The notes under the pieces: generated by a model
The model's input: only the letters and a program-made list of their open reading frames with translations
Told to the model about the DNA's origin: nothing
The model's database searches: none
Program-made: the position numbers and the translations under genes
Source: Dysgonamonadaceae bacterium
Lineage (GTDB): Bacteria; Bacteroidota; Bacteroidia; Bacteroidales; Azobacteroidaceae
Direction of reading: 5' to 3'
Assembly: GCA_031272075.1 (NCBI GenBank)
Contig: JAISUK010000078.1
Location: forward strand, 1-59,442
DNA length: 59,442 nucleotides
Shown here: in pieces, positions 17,943 through 27,231 of the stretch
Position numbering within the stretch: position 1 is the first letter of the stretch
How the letters are laid out: each line of letters begins with the position of its first letter

Positions 17943-18953
17943 TTATTCTTGTTTATTTTCGGGTGTAACAATAAAATCCTGGGGGTAGGTGACCTCCAGC
18001 ATCGTCGTTTCGCCGTTAAGCCGTAGCCATGTTCTGAAAGTGCGCTCGTTTTCTGACAATTCGATCAAGCGGCAGCCGTTTTTGAGTTCCGTATAGGTAT
18101 TTTTGCTGCCCGAAAAGCGGCCATAAGCCAGCGCAATGCCGTAGTAGTCGAAAATGTAGTCGTTGATATGGTCATGGCCGACAAACGTACCCATGACATC
18201 ACCTTTTTCCAGCATTGACAGGAACATGCCCGAATTGACTTCGGGAGCACATTCTTTTTCCCTTTTTTCGCCTGCTTTGATGCCGTTACACGATTCAAAC
18301 GCACGGTATTCCAAGAGTGGAATATGGAAGAAGGCCAGCGCCGGCAACGGTTTGCCGCCGTTCTTTTTTGTATACTTTTCGCTGGTGCGGCGATACCAGG
18401 CTATCTGGTCGAAAGCAAACCATCCGTATCCTTCCACAACCGGTCGAAGGGTGCTGTAATTGTTGGAATCCATGCAATAGAGCAGTGCAGCGGTGGCAGC
18501 GCCGTTTTGGGATTTCACTTCAATCACATAATTGCCGTAGCCGGAAACATTTTTCTGTTTCTTCAAGTTGCCTGCAAAATACGGATATTTGGAGATGAGT
18601 TCCCCCAGTTGTTCATAGGTAAGGTCCTGCTCAAAATCGTGATTTCCGTAAACAAGCGCCCACGGAATTTTACGGCTCAACACGGGCTCTATCACCATTT
18701 CGAGCCCTTCGCGATAAGGTTTGCCGGTAACGACATCACCTGTAAAGATCACCAAATCCGGTTTTTCTACGTCGAGCACCTGGTTAAGCAACTCCACCGT
18801 CTCCAATGAATTGGGACTGCCCCATACGATATGCGTATCCGTCAGTTGCATGATTTTAAATTTCCCGTTGTTATTGAACTTGAAGATGGGATTTTTTGCC
18901 TGCATGAACGTAATTGCAAACAGACAAGATAAGAGCAAAGTTATTCGTTTCAT
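17943..18953 (-). CDS. Secreted calcineurin-like metallophosphatase (purple acid phosphatase-like)
   Basis: 336 residues with signal peptide MKRITLLLSCLFAITFMQA. The metallophosphoesterase signature is complete: LTDTH, IFTGDVV, YGNHDFE, FFHIPLLEYR and FVGHDHIND supply the dinuclear metal ligands. It hydrolyses phosphomonoesters or diesters outside the cytoplasm; the substrate is not apparent. It follows lptG after 44 bases on the same strand. Related Bacteroidota proteins are annotated as metallophosphatases of the Dcr2/PAP-like group. Confidence 0.88.
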   Translation of the reverse strand: MKRITLLLSCLFAITFMQAKNPIFKFNNNGKFKIMQLTDTHIVWGSPNSLETVELLNQVLDVEKPDLVIFTGDVVTGKPYREGLEMVIEPVLSRKIPWALVYGNHDFEQDLTYEQLGELISKYPYFAGNLKKQKNVSGYGNYVIEVKSQNGAATAALLYCMDSNNYSTLRPVVEGYGWFAFDQIAWYRRTSEKYTKKNGGKPLPALAFFHIPLLEYRAFESCNGIKAGEKREKECAPEVNSGMFLSMLEKGDVMGTFVGHDHINDYIFDYYGIALAYGRFSGSKNTYTELKNGCRLIELSENERTFRTWLRLNGETTMLEVTYPQDFIVTPENKQE

Positions 18954-18997
18954 ATTTACACATATTTAATTAATAATCATCCATATAACAGTTATTG

Positions 18998-20089
18998 TTA
19001 TTTCGGAGCATACCTGTAAAGCCAAATAGCGATAAGGGTATACAGAAAATTCGGTATCCAGACCGCCAGGAATACGGACGCCTGTCCCGATACTGCAAAA
19101 GAGAAAGAAATCTGCATGAACAAGATGTAAGAAAAACTCAATAGCAGTCCCAGTCCGATGTTTAGCCCCATCCCTCCTTTCATTTTCCGAGCGGAAATGG
19201 AAACCCCGATGATGGTGAGCACAAAAGCGGCGAACGCCATCGAGAAGCGTTTGTGGTATTCAATCTCGAACGACTGGATGTTGCCGATGCCCCGTTTCTT
19301 CTGCCGTTCGATGTAGCTGCGGAGTTTCGGCGTCGTCATTTGTTCGTTGTCGTACACAGAAATAAGGAGGTCGGAAGGGATGATCGCCAGGGTGGTATCG
19401 AGCTTTGTCCCCAGCGAAATTTCTTCTTTCAGCCCGATGAAATTACGAATCATATAATTGTTGATCGTCCAATGATACGCGGAATCATAGTGGATGCTTT
19501 GTGCGGTGAGCCTCGAAACCAGTTCTTTTCCGTCAAATTTTTCCAGCGAGATTCGGTAGCCGGTGCTCAGCGAATTGTCGAAACGATCGAAAAACATAAT
19601 CACCCCCGGCTCGATTTCCAGTTGAATATTCGACGCATAGTCGGTTTTTTTCGGTTTCACATATTTATTCTCGAACTCAATTCGTTTGACATTGCCGTTG
19701 GGGATAATGAAACTGTTGAGCCCCAGCGTAATCAACGAAATGACTGTGGCAGAGATCATATACGGGCGCATGAGCCGGTTGAAACTGATGCCGCTGGAGA
19801 GAATCGCGATGATTTCGGAGTTGTCGGCGATTTTGGAAGTGAAAAAGATGACTGCAATGAAAATGAAAAGCGGACTGAACAGGTTGATGAAATACGGGAT
19901 AAAATTGAAATAATAGTCGTAGATGATGGCGTGTGTCGGCGCGGCGTTCTTGATGAATTTGTCGATTTTCTCATTGAAATCAAACATCACGGCAATAGCG
20001 ATTACCAGCAGGATGGTAAATATATACGTTCCGAGAAACTTTTTAATGATGTACCAGTCAATGATTTTCAGTCCGAATCTGCTTGTCAT
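18998..20089 (-). CDS. lptG: LPS export permease LptG (YjgP/YjgQ family)
   Basis: 363 residues, typical for the family. It opens with LKIIDWYIIKKFLGTYIFTI, has three N-terminal helices, a periplasmic domain at ~115-265 and three C-terminal helices (FSMAFAAFVLTIIGVSISARKMKGGMGLNIG). It pairs with LptF in the inner membrane to extract lipopolysaccharide. The start ATG overlaps the tgt stop by four bases, a tgt-lptG coupling I know from Bacteroidales. LptF versus LptG naming here follows length and context. Confidence 0.85.
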   Translation of the reverse strand: MTSRFGLKIIDWYIIKKFLGTYIFTILLVIAIAVMFDFNEKIDKFIKNAAPTHAIIYDYYFNFIPYFINLFSPLFIFIAVIFFTSKIADNSEIIAILSSGISFNRLMRPYMISATVISLITLGLNSFIIPNGNVKRIEFENKYVKPKKTDYASNIQLEIEPGVIMFFDRFDNSLSTGYRISLEKFDGKELVSRLTAQSIHYDSAYHWTINNYMIRNFIGLKEEISLGTKLDTTLAIIPSDLLISVYDNEQMTTPKLRSYIERQKKRGIGNIQSFEIEYHKRFSMAFAAFVLTIIGVSISARKMKGGMGLNIGLGLLLSFSYILFMQISFSFAVSGQASVFLAVWIPNFLYTLIAIWLYRYAPK

Positions 20090-21216
20090 AATTTCGTTTG
20101 GATGTCTTTAATTATTGAATTCTTCCAGGCCATAAAATCCCCTTTCAGGATATGGTTCCGCGCGTCCCTCACCAGTTGCAAATAAAATGCCAGGTTGTGA
20201 ATGGACGCGATTTGCAACGCCAGGATTTCATTGGTCATGAATAGATGACGGAGATAGGCTTTCGTATACAACCGATCGACCGCCGAAGCGCCGTTTTCTT
20301 CCAGCGGCGAGAAGTCCGATTCCCATTGCTTATTCCGCATATTCAGGATTCCGTTTCGCGTAAAGAGCTGACCGTTACGCCCGTTTCGAGTCGGCATGAT
20401 GCAATCAAACATGTCCACACCGCGCTCGATGGCTTCCAGGATATTGGCAGGCGTCCCAACGCCCATCAGGTAACGGGGTCTCGTTTTCGGCAGGATTGCG
20501 TTCACCAGTTCGATCATTTCATACATTTTTTCCGTCGGTTCGCCGACAGCCAAACCGCCGATGGCATTCCCGTCGGCCTCGCGGCTCGCCACATTTTCCG
20601 CCGCCCGAATGCGCAGGTCGTTGTATACACATCCCTGTACAATGGGGAACAAGCTTTGGAGGTAGCCGTATTTCCCGGTTGTCTCGTCGAAACGTTTCAT
20701 GCAACGATCCAGCCAATGTTCCGTCAAATCCAACGATTTTTTTGCATAATCGTAAGTGGCATCGCCGGGCGTACATTCGTCCAGCGCCATCATGATGTCC
20801 GCGCCGATGCTTCGTTGGATGTCAACGGCTTTTTCCGGCGTAAACAAGTGTTTCGACCCATCGATGTGGGATCGGAATACGACGCCATCGCGGTTGAGCT
20901 TGCGGTTTTCCGACAATGAAAAGATCTGGAATCCGCCGCTGTCGGTCAGTATCGGCCTGTCCCAGCCATTGAATTTATGGATTCCTCCCGCCTGCTCCAA
21001 AATCTCCGTGCCCGGGCGCAGATACAGGTGGTAGGTATTCCCTAAAATGATTTGCGCGCCGATGTCTGCTTTCAATTCCGTGAAATGGACGGCTTTCACC
21101 GTACCTTGTGTGCCGACAGGCATGAAGATAGGCGTTTCAATCTCGCCATGGTCGGTTTGAATCAGTCCGGCCCTGGCGCTCGATTGCGAGTCAGTTTGTA
21201 GCAGCGTAAAATCCAT
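20086..21216 (-). CDS. tgt: Queuine/preQ1 tRNA-ribosyltransferase
   Basis: 376 residues. Exchanges guanine-34 for preQ1 in tRNAs with GUN anticodons (including the tRNA-Asp GTC in this window). Substrate and catalytic motifs are present: TDSGGFQIFSL, GGLAVGEP and FDCIMPTRNGRNGQLFT with the nucleophilic Asp. The C-terminal zinc site is unusual: where E. coli has CxCxxC, this protein reads LEENGASAVDRLYTKAYLRH, with no cysteine; only the later His in IASIHNL is kept. I believe this holds for many Bacteroidota homologues, so the enzyme is probably active. Confidence 0.93.
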   Translation of the reverse strand: MDFTLLQTDSQSSARAGLIQTDHGEIETPIFMPVGTQGTVKAVHFTELKADIGAQIILGNTYHLYLRPGTEILEQAGGIHKFNGWDRPILTDSGGFQIFSLSENRKLNRDGVVFRSHIDGSKHLFTPEKAVDIQRSIGADIMMALDECTPGDATYDYAKKSLDLTEHWLDRCMKRFDETTGKYGYLQSLFPIVQGCVYNDLRIRAAENVASREADGNAIGGLAVGEPTEKMYEMIELVNAILPKTRPRYLMGVGTPANILEAIERGVDMFDCIMPTRNGRNGQLFTRNGILNMRNKQWESDFSPLEENGASAVDRLYTKAYLRHLFMTNEILALQIASIHNLAFYLQLVRDARNHILKGDFMAWKNSIIKDIQTKL

Positions 21217-21235
21217 TTGGGCAATAAAAATGACA

Positions 21236-21266
21236 CAAATGTAACCCTGTTCACGGACTTTTGCAA
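21236..21266 (-). promoter_or_regulatory. Promoter of tgt-lptG
   Basis: Minus-strand TACATTTG (21243-21236) with TTG (21266-21264) 20 bases upstream; leader of about 15 bases before the tgt ATG. Confidence 0.65.
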
Positions 21267-21297
21267 GCCTTCGTTCGATTAAATTACGGGATTTAGG

Positions 21298-21328
21298 TTG
21301 AACAATTGGAAAAATACTTATAACTTTG
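21298..21328 (+). promoter_or_regulatory. Promoter of tldD-tldE
   Basis: TTG (21298-21300), 20 bases, TAACTTTG (21321-21328), about 65 bases before the tldD ATG. It is divergent from the tgt promoter. Confidence 0.7.
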
Positions 21329-21394
21329 CGGCGCTTTTTACGCGCTAGTGTCGGCGGATAAGCGAATTAGCATGGATAAAAATAAATATAATCT

Positions 21395-22813
21395 ATGAAA
21401 GATAGATATTGTCTATTGAATCATTTTGAAATTACGGAATCCGATTTACGCAAAGTGATGGCCGTGGCTTTGGAAAAGGGCGGTGATTATGCGGATCTAT
21501 ATTTTGAACATACATTCAATAATTATTTGGCGTTGCAGGACGGCGCTGTGAACCGCGCGGGCTCCAATATCGACTACGGCGTCGGAATCAGGGTGGTGTC
21601 GGGCGATCAAACCGGTTACGCTTTTGTGGAGAGCACGTCGTTGGACGATATGATCAAAGCGGCGCGAACCGCTTCGCGTATTGCTTCCGCCACTTCTGTG
21701 GTTCCTTCCGCAGCGATCGATCAGAAAGCGTTTACAAACCATTATCCAATCGTTCGATCGTGGGAAGACGAATCCATACAGAAAAAGATCCCCTTCCTTC
21801 AGCAACTCAACGACCGGATTTTCGAACTGGACGCGCGTGTCGTCAAAGTCAATGCCTCCATGAACGATTCTACTTCCTATATTTTATATTATAATTCCGA
21901 AGGATTGCTCTGCTGTGATTACCGGCCGATGGGCGTTTTAGCGGGCTTGTGTATCATGCAGCAGGACGGGAAGACGGAAAATGCGTACGCTTCGCGTGCG
22001 GCAAGGAAAGATATCCGTTTCTTGACCGGTGAACTGGTGGAGCAGGTGGCGCAGGAAGCGGTAAACAATACGGCGCTGATGTTTGATGCCATCAAGCCCA
22101 AAGGCGGAGAAATGCAAGTGGTGATGGGAGCCGGAGGTTCCGGAATATTGCTGCACGAAGCGATCGGGCACGCGTTTGAAGCGGATTTCAATCGCAAACA
22201 AATCTCCATTTTTTCCGATAAACTGGGGAAAAAAATCTGTGACGAACATATCAATGTGGTCGACGACGGACTGATCGACGGCGACCGCGGAGCGATCAAT
22301 TTCGACGATGAAGGCATTGCCGGACAAAAAACCTACATCGTCAAAGACGGGGTACTCAATTCCTATCTCCACGATCGGATCAGCGCTAAATATTATGGCG
22401 TATCACCTACCGGCAACGGGCGCCGACAGTCGTTCCGTTATGTCCCGATACCGCGTATGCGTTCCACCTTTATGGAAAACGGCAACTATTCGGAAGAAGA
22501 AATTATCGCGGCTGTCAAAAAAGGGATTTATGTAGACAACTTCACCAACGGACAGGTGCAGATCGGTGCAGGCGATTTCACCTTTTTTGTAAAAAGCGGG
22601 TATCTCATCGAAAACGGAAAGAAAACACGGCCGATCAAGGACATCAATATCATCGGAAATGGCCCGAAAGCCTTGGCCGACGTGACGATGGTCGGTAATA
22701 ACCTGAAAATTGATCAGGGAGCATGGACGTGCGGAAAAGACGGACAAAGCATGCCGGTTTCACAAGGATTGCCGACGGTGCTGGTGAAACAGTTGACGGT
22801 CGGCGGAAACTGA
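21395..22813 (+). CDS. tldD: Metalloprotease TldD
   Basis: 472 residues. Catalytic subunit of the TldD/TldE peptidase, which trims unfolded or modified peptides. The zinc motif HEAIGH begins at His254 (LLHEAIGHAFEADF) and the downstream GDFTFFV and NMTMVGNNL-type C-terminal strands are as in the family. The start KDRYCLLNHFEITESDL at 21395 fits the family N terminus. tldE follows after 41 bases. No candidate peptide substrate gene is visible close by. Confidence 0.93.
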   Translation: MKDRYCLLNHFEITESDLRKVMAVALEKGGDYADLYFEHTFNNYLALQDGAVNRAGSNIDYGVGIRVVSGDQTGYAFVESTSLDDMIKAARTASRIASATSVVPSAAIDQKAFTNHYPIVRSWEDESIQKKIPFLQQLNDRIFELDARVVKVNASMNDSTSYILYYNSEGLLCCDYRPMGVLAGLCIMQQDGKTENAYASRAARKDIRFLTGELVEQVAQEAVNNTALMFDAIKPKGGEMQVVMGAGGSGILLHEAIGHAFEADFNRKQISIFSDKLGKKICDEHINVVDDGLIDGDRGAINFDDEGIAGQKTYIVKDGVLNSYLHDRISAKYYGVSPTGNGRRQSFRYVPIPRMRSTFMENGNYSEEEIIAAVKKGIYVDNFTNGQVQIGAGDFTFFVKSGYLIENGKKTRPIKDINIIGNGPKALADVTMVGNNLKIDQGAWTCGKDGQSMPVSQGLPTVLVKQLTVGGN

Positions 22814-22854
22814 ACCGCACGGGAGTGAATGACAAACAAATACATTACAAACGA

Positions 22855-24174
22855 ATGATTTCGCAAAAAAATAAAGAATTGGCCGAGTGGGCGATGCGAT
22901 TCGCGCTGAAACAGGGTTGTTCGGATGCGCGCGTTTCCGTCTATTCCGGAACGTATAACTCGTTTGATTACCGAGATACGCAACTGGATAAATTGGAACA
23001 GTCGTCCGAAAACGGACTGAGCATCCACCTCTATGTCGATGGCAAATTCGGGGCTTACGCTACCAACCGCCTGGACAAAACGGAATTGGAACGCTTTATC
23101 TCAAACGGCATCGAGGCGACACGCTATTTGGCCAAAGACGAATTTCGGCAATTGCCCGATCCCGTACGTTATTACCGCGGTGACGGTAAAGGATTGAACA
23201 CCTACGATGCCGGACATGAAACCGTTTCAGTCGACGAGAAGATGGCGCTGATAAAAAACACCACAGCCGAAGTGTACGGCAAGGATAAACGCGTGATCTC
23301 CGTCTCGGCTTCTTACAACGATGGCGTCAACAGCTCGTTTGTGATAACGAGCAATGGATTTGAAGGCGAATTGGATACGACAACCTTCGGCTTGAGCGCT
23401 GAAACGGCGATGAAAGGACAGGACGACTCCCGGCCTTCGTCGTATTGGTACGATTCTGCCGTCTTTTGGGAAAAATTACGGAAGACAGGCATCGGCACGA
23501 CAGCATACGAACGTACCGTACGCAAACTCGGACAGGAAAAGATCGCTTCCGGCGTCTTCCCGATGCTGGTAGACAATACCCAGAGCCGACAACTGTTGTC
23601 TCCGCTCATTGCGGCGTTGAACGGCAATGCCATCCAGCAAAAAAACTCTTTCCTGATGGACAAACTCAACGAATGCATCGTCTCCGATCAATTGACCCTG
23701 ATTGATGATCCGCATATCGTTGGCGCACAAGGATCGCGTTGGTTCGACGGGGAAGGCGTAGCTACGAAAAGAATGACCGTCATCGACAAAGGCGTCCTGA
23801 AAACCTATTATATCGACACCTATAGCGGGTTGAAAATGAACATGACCCCGACCATCCAAGGTCCTTCGATTCTGACTTGCAAGCTCGGAGACAAAAATTT
23901 CGACCGCCTATTGGAGACGATCAAAAAAGGAATCTGGGTGACCGGTTTTAACGGCGGAAACAGCAACAGCACCACCGGCGATTTTTCATTCGGCGTGGAA
24001 GGATTCCTGATTGAAAACGGAAAAGCAGTAAAACCGGTCAACGAAATGAACATTACCGGTAATTTATTGGTTTTATGGAAGAACATTATCGAAATAGGGA
24101 ACGACCCCTTCCTGATTTCTTCCTGGAGGATCCCTTCGATCGTATTTGATGCGGTGAACTTTAGCGGAAAGTGA
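22855..24174 (+). CDS. tldE: TldE/PmbA, partner of TldD
   Basis: 439 residues from the ATG at 22855 (MISQKNKELAEW); the frame is open further upstream through the tldD end, but that extension is antisense-like and not family sequence. The protein shows the TldD/PmbA fold with GVNSSFVITSNGFEG, the NTQSRQLLSPLIAALNG segment and the end FNGGNSNSTTGDFSFGVEGF. It lacks the HExxxH motif, as expected of the non-catalytic subunit that forms the heterodimeric chamber with TldD. Confidence 0.92.
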   Translation: MISQKNKELAEWAMRFALKQGCSDARVSVYSGTYNSFDYRDTQLDKLEQSSENGLSIHLYVDGKFGAYATNRLDKTELERFISNGIEATRYLAKDEFRQLPDPVRYYRGDGKGLNTYDAGHETVSVDEKMALIKNTTAEVYGKDKRVISVSASYNDGVNSSFVITSNGFEGELDTTTFGLSAETAMKGQDDSRPSSYWYDSAVFWEKLRKTGIGTTAYERTVRKLGQEKIASGVFPMLVDNTQSRQLLSPLIAALNGNAIQQKNSFLMDKLNECIVSDQLTLIDDPHIVGAQGSRWFDGEGVATKRMTVIDKGVLKTYYIDTYSGLKMNMTPTIQGPSILTCKLGDKNFDRLLETIKKGIWVTGFNGGNSNSTTGDFSFGVEGFLIENGKAVKPVNEMNITGNLLVLWKNIIEIGNDPFLISSWRIPSIVFDAVNFSGK

Positions 24175-24201
24175 AACAATATAACAAATAAATAGCTACT
24201 T

Positions 24202-26322
24202 ATGAACAAATTAATTGTATTAGTAATGATTGGAGGAATTGCGTTTGTTTCCTGTAAAGAACAAACCGGAACACCCAAGGAAAGTAACAATCCTTTTTTT
24301 GCCGAATGGACAACGCCGTTTGAAGCGCCTCCATTCGATAAGATTAAGACGGAACATTATGAACCTGCTTTTGATAAAGGACTGCAAGAACATGACGAAG
24401 AGATCGCCATGATTGCAAACAATACGCAGGAACCGACTTTTGAGAATACGATTCTGGCACTGGATGAGTCGGGACAACTGCTTTCCCGTGTCGCAAGGGT
24501 GTTTTTCAATGTCTCTCAAGCCGATGGGAATGATGAAATACAGACGATTGAGGAAAAATATGCCCCAATCCTGACAAAACATGGCGACGAAATCTACATG
24601 AACGACCAACTCTTCGCCCGCGTCAAAGCTGTCTATGAACAACGCGAATCGCTGAGTCTCGGAATAGAAGAAAACAAATTGATCGAAAACTATTACAAGA
24701 CTTTCGTACGGGGCGGCATCAACTTGGCTCCGGAAGCCAGAGAACAGTTGAAAAAAATCAATGAGGATATCACCGCGCTTACTACAAAATTTGGGAACAA
24801 CCTGCTTGCCGAAAACAAGCAATTCCAATTGGTGATCTCGGATGAAAAAGATTTGTCGGGCTTGCCGGAATCGAGTATCCATGCTGCTGCCGAGAAAGCG
24901 AAAGCAGCCGATCAAGATGGGAAATGGATCTTTACGCTGGACAAACCGAGCTGGATTCCGTTTATGCAGTTTGCCGACAAAAGGGATTTGCGCGAAACGA
25001 TGTACAAGGCCTATATCAATCGCGGCAACAACAACGACAGCCTGGATAATAAGGCGATACTTGAAAAAATCGCTACATTGCGAGCTCGGAAAGCAGGCAT
25101 CATGGGCTATAAAACCTGGGCGGATTTCATCATCAGCGACAACATGGCCAAGACGTCGGATGCAGCTAACGCACTGATAAACAATATCGTGACGGCCACC
25201 ATTCCCAATGTGAAGAAAGAAGCCGCGGAATTGCAGCAAGTGATTGACCGTTCGGGGGATTCGTTTAAGCTGGAAGCCTGGGATTGGTGGTATTATACCG
25301 AAAAACTGCGGAAAGAACGGTACGACCTGGACGAAGAAGCGATGCGTCCGTATTTCAGCCTGGAAAATGCCAGAGAAGGACTGTTCCTGCTTTGTGAAAA
25401 ATTGTGGGGATTGCAGTTTGAAAAGATCGACTATCTGCCGGTCTACAATGACGAAGTATTGACCTATGCCGTCAAGGACAGCGATGATTCCCTGCTGGGG
25501 ATCGTCTATTTCGACTATTTCCCGCGTCCGGGGAAACGCGGTGGCGCCTGGATGGACAATATCAAGGAAGAATATTTCAAAGGAGACGAACGTTCGGCGC
25601 CCATTGTGGTGAATGTATGTAACTTCACGCGTCCGGTGGGTGATACCCCTGCGTTGCTCAGTATCGATGAAACGGAAACGATGTTTCACGAATTTGGCCA
25701 TGCTTTACACGCGCTGCTGACGCAATGTAAATTCCGCTCTACTTCAGGCACAAATGTGGCGTCCGATTTCGTGGAACTGCCTTCACAACTGATGGAAAAT
25801 TGGGTGTTGGAACCCGAAATGCTGCGGTTGTATGCACGTCATTACAAGACCGGCGAGGTGATACCCGACGATTTGGTGCACAAAATCCAAGCGGCACGCA
25901 AATTTAATCAGGGGTTTGTCACGATGGAACTGATTGCTGCCACCGTATTGGATATGGACTGGCATACGTTGACTGATACCGTGCAACGGGAGGCTGTTTC
26001 GTTTGAGAAAGCCTCGATGAAACGGATGGGACTTATCCCTGAGATAGAGCCGCGTTACAGCAGCTGGTATTTCAATCATGTCTTTGGCAGCGATCCGGGC
26101 TATTCCGCAGGATATTATGCGTATACCTGGGCGGCAGTACTCGATGCGGATGCCTATCAGGCATTCGCGGAAACAGGAGATATCTTCAACCGAAAAGTAG
26201 CGGAAAACTACCGGAAATTCATCCTTGAAAAAGGAGATTCGGACGATGTGGCCAAATTATACCGCGATTTTCGGGGTAAAGATGCTACACCGGATGCTTA
26301 TTTGAAACGCAAAGGTTTTTGA
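24202..26322 (+). CDS. dcp: M3-family dipeptidyl carboxypeptidase/oligopeptidase, lipoprotein
   Basis: 706 residues. A lipoprotein signal ends at Cys18 (IAFVSC), so the enzyme sits in the envelope, unlike cytoplasmic E. coli Dcp. The helical N-terminal half (~40-400) is followed by the catalytic domain with HEFGH at His496 (TMFHEFGHALHALL) and the C-terminal GYSAGYYAYTWA segment that lines the active site in M3 enzymes. It removes dipeptides from peptide C termini. It starts 27 bases after tldE and ends 4 bases before dapA, so a tldDE-dcp-dapA transcript is plausible. Confidence 0.92.
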   Translation: MNKLIVLVMIGGIAFVSCKEQTGTPKESNNPFFAEWTTPFEAPPFDKIKTEHYEPAFDKGLQEHDEEIAMIANNTQEPTFENTILALDESGQLLSRVARVFFNVSQADGNDEIQTIEEKYAPILTKHGDEIYMNDQLFARVKAVYEQRESLSLGIEENKLIENYYKTFVRGGINLAPEAREQLKKINEDITALTTKFGNNLLAENKQFQLVISDEKDLSGLPESSIHAAAEKAKAADQDGKWIFTLDKPSWIPFMQFADKRDLRETMYKAYINRGNNNDSLDNKAILEKIATLRARKAGIMGYKTWADFIISDNMAKTSDAANALINNIVTATIPNVKKEAAELQQVIDRSGDSFKLEAWDWWYYTEKLRKERYDLDEEAMRPYFSLENAREGLFLLCEKLWGLQFEKIDYLPVYNDEVLTYAVKDSDDSLLGIVYFDYFPRPGKRGGAWMDNIKEEYFKGDERSAPIVVNVCNFTRPVGDTPALLSIDETETMFHEFGHALHALLTQCKFRSTSGTNVASDFVELPSQLMENWVLEPEMLRLYARHYKTGEVIPDDLVHKIQAARKFNQGFVTMELIAATVLDMDWHTLTDTVQREAVSFEKASMKRMGLIPEIEPRYSSWYFNHVFGSDPGYSAGYYAYTWAAVLDADAYQAFAETGDIFNRKVAENYRKFILEKGDSDDVAKLYRDFRGKDATPDAYLKRKGF

Positions 26323-26326
26323 CCAG

Positions 26327-27220
26327 ATGGCTCAAATCAGTTTAAAAGGAATGGGAGTGGCGTTGATCACTCCCTTCAATGAGGATGGCAGCGTGGATTA
26401 CAAGGCATTGGTTCGGCTGGTTGATTATCAGTTGCAGAATGGCGCCGATTTCCTTGTTGTGCTGGGGACCACGGCAGAAACGGCAACGTTGACTGCCCAG
26501 GAACAGTCTGCAATTATCAAGCAAGTGGTTACCCAAGTCCGGAGCAAGATTCCGATTATCCTCGGCGTAGGCGGTAACAATACCCGTGCAGTGACGGAAA
26601 GACTGAAAAGCCCGGAACTTGAAGGCATTGATGCGGTGCTTTCGGTGGTTCCTTACTACAATAAGCCTTCGCAGGAGGGGATATATCAACATTTTAAAGC
26701 CGTCTCTGAAGCCACGGAACTGCCTGTGGTGCTCTATAACGTGCCCGGTCGCACGGGTGTGAATATGACTGCGGAGACCACCTTGCGAATTGCACGAGGT
26801 TTCAAAAATGTGATCGGAGTGAAAGAAGCCTCCGGCAACATCGTGCAAGTCAATGACATCATCAAACATAAACCGAAAGAGTTTGTTGTGATTTCCGGCG
26901 ACGACGGGATTACTTTCCCGCTCTTGTCGCTTGGCGCTGTCGGGGTGATTTCGGTGATAGGCAATGCTTTCCCGAAAGAATTTGGACGCATGGTACGCTT
27001 GGCGCTGGCCGGTGATTATGAAAATGCGCTGATCATTCATCGCCGATTTACAGAACTTTTTGAATTGCTCTTTGTGGATGGCAACCCGGCCGGAGTGAAA
27101 AGCATGTTGAGCATGATGGGATACATCGGCAATTACCTTCGCTTGCCGCTCGTTCCGACGCGCATCACGACGTATGAAAAAATTCGCGAAGTATTGAGAT
27201 CCCTCCACATCACCTGCTGA
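26327..27220 (+). CDS. dapA: 4-hydroxy-tetrahydrodipicolinate synthase
   Basis: 297 residues. Condenses pyruvate with aspartate semialdehyde, the committed step to diaminopimelate and lysine. TIM-barrel motifs: GTTAETATL, VVPYYNKPSQEGIYQHF, LYNVPGRTGVNM and the Schiff-base lysine in GVKEASGN. Two later enzymes of the same pathway, dapL and dapF, lie 12 kb away on the other strand. It begins 4 bases after dcp. The convergent acetyltransferase ends 11 bases downstream. Confidence 0.96.
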   Translation: MAQISLKGMGVALITPFNEDGSVDYKALVRLVDYQLQNGADFLVVLGTTAETATLTAQEQSAIIKQVVTQVRSKIPIILGVGGNNTRAVTERLKSPELEGIDAVLSVVPYYNKPSQEGIYQHFKAVSEATELPVVLYNVPGRTGVNMTAETTLRIARGFKNVIGVKEASGNIVQVNDIIKHKPKEFVVISGDDGITFPLLSLGAVGVISVIGNAFPKEFGRMVRLALAGDYENALIIHRRFTELFELLFVDGNPAGVKSMLSMMGYIGNYLRLPLVPTRITTYEKIREVLRSLHITC

Positions 27221-27231
27221 GAAACGCAAAA

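Noticed and set aside
22723-22854. N-terminal extension of TldE by 44 codons
   Set aside because: The extra residues overlap the end of tldD in another frame and do not resemble the family; the ATG at 22855 fits.
24220-25701. A 493-codon open frame antisense to the M3 peptidase gene
   Set aside because: Composition (rich in Phe, Arg, His, Gln) is that of a reverse-strand shadow; the sense frame has the HEFGH motif and a lipoprotein signal.
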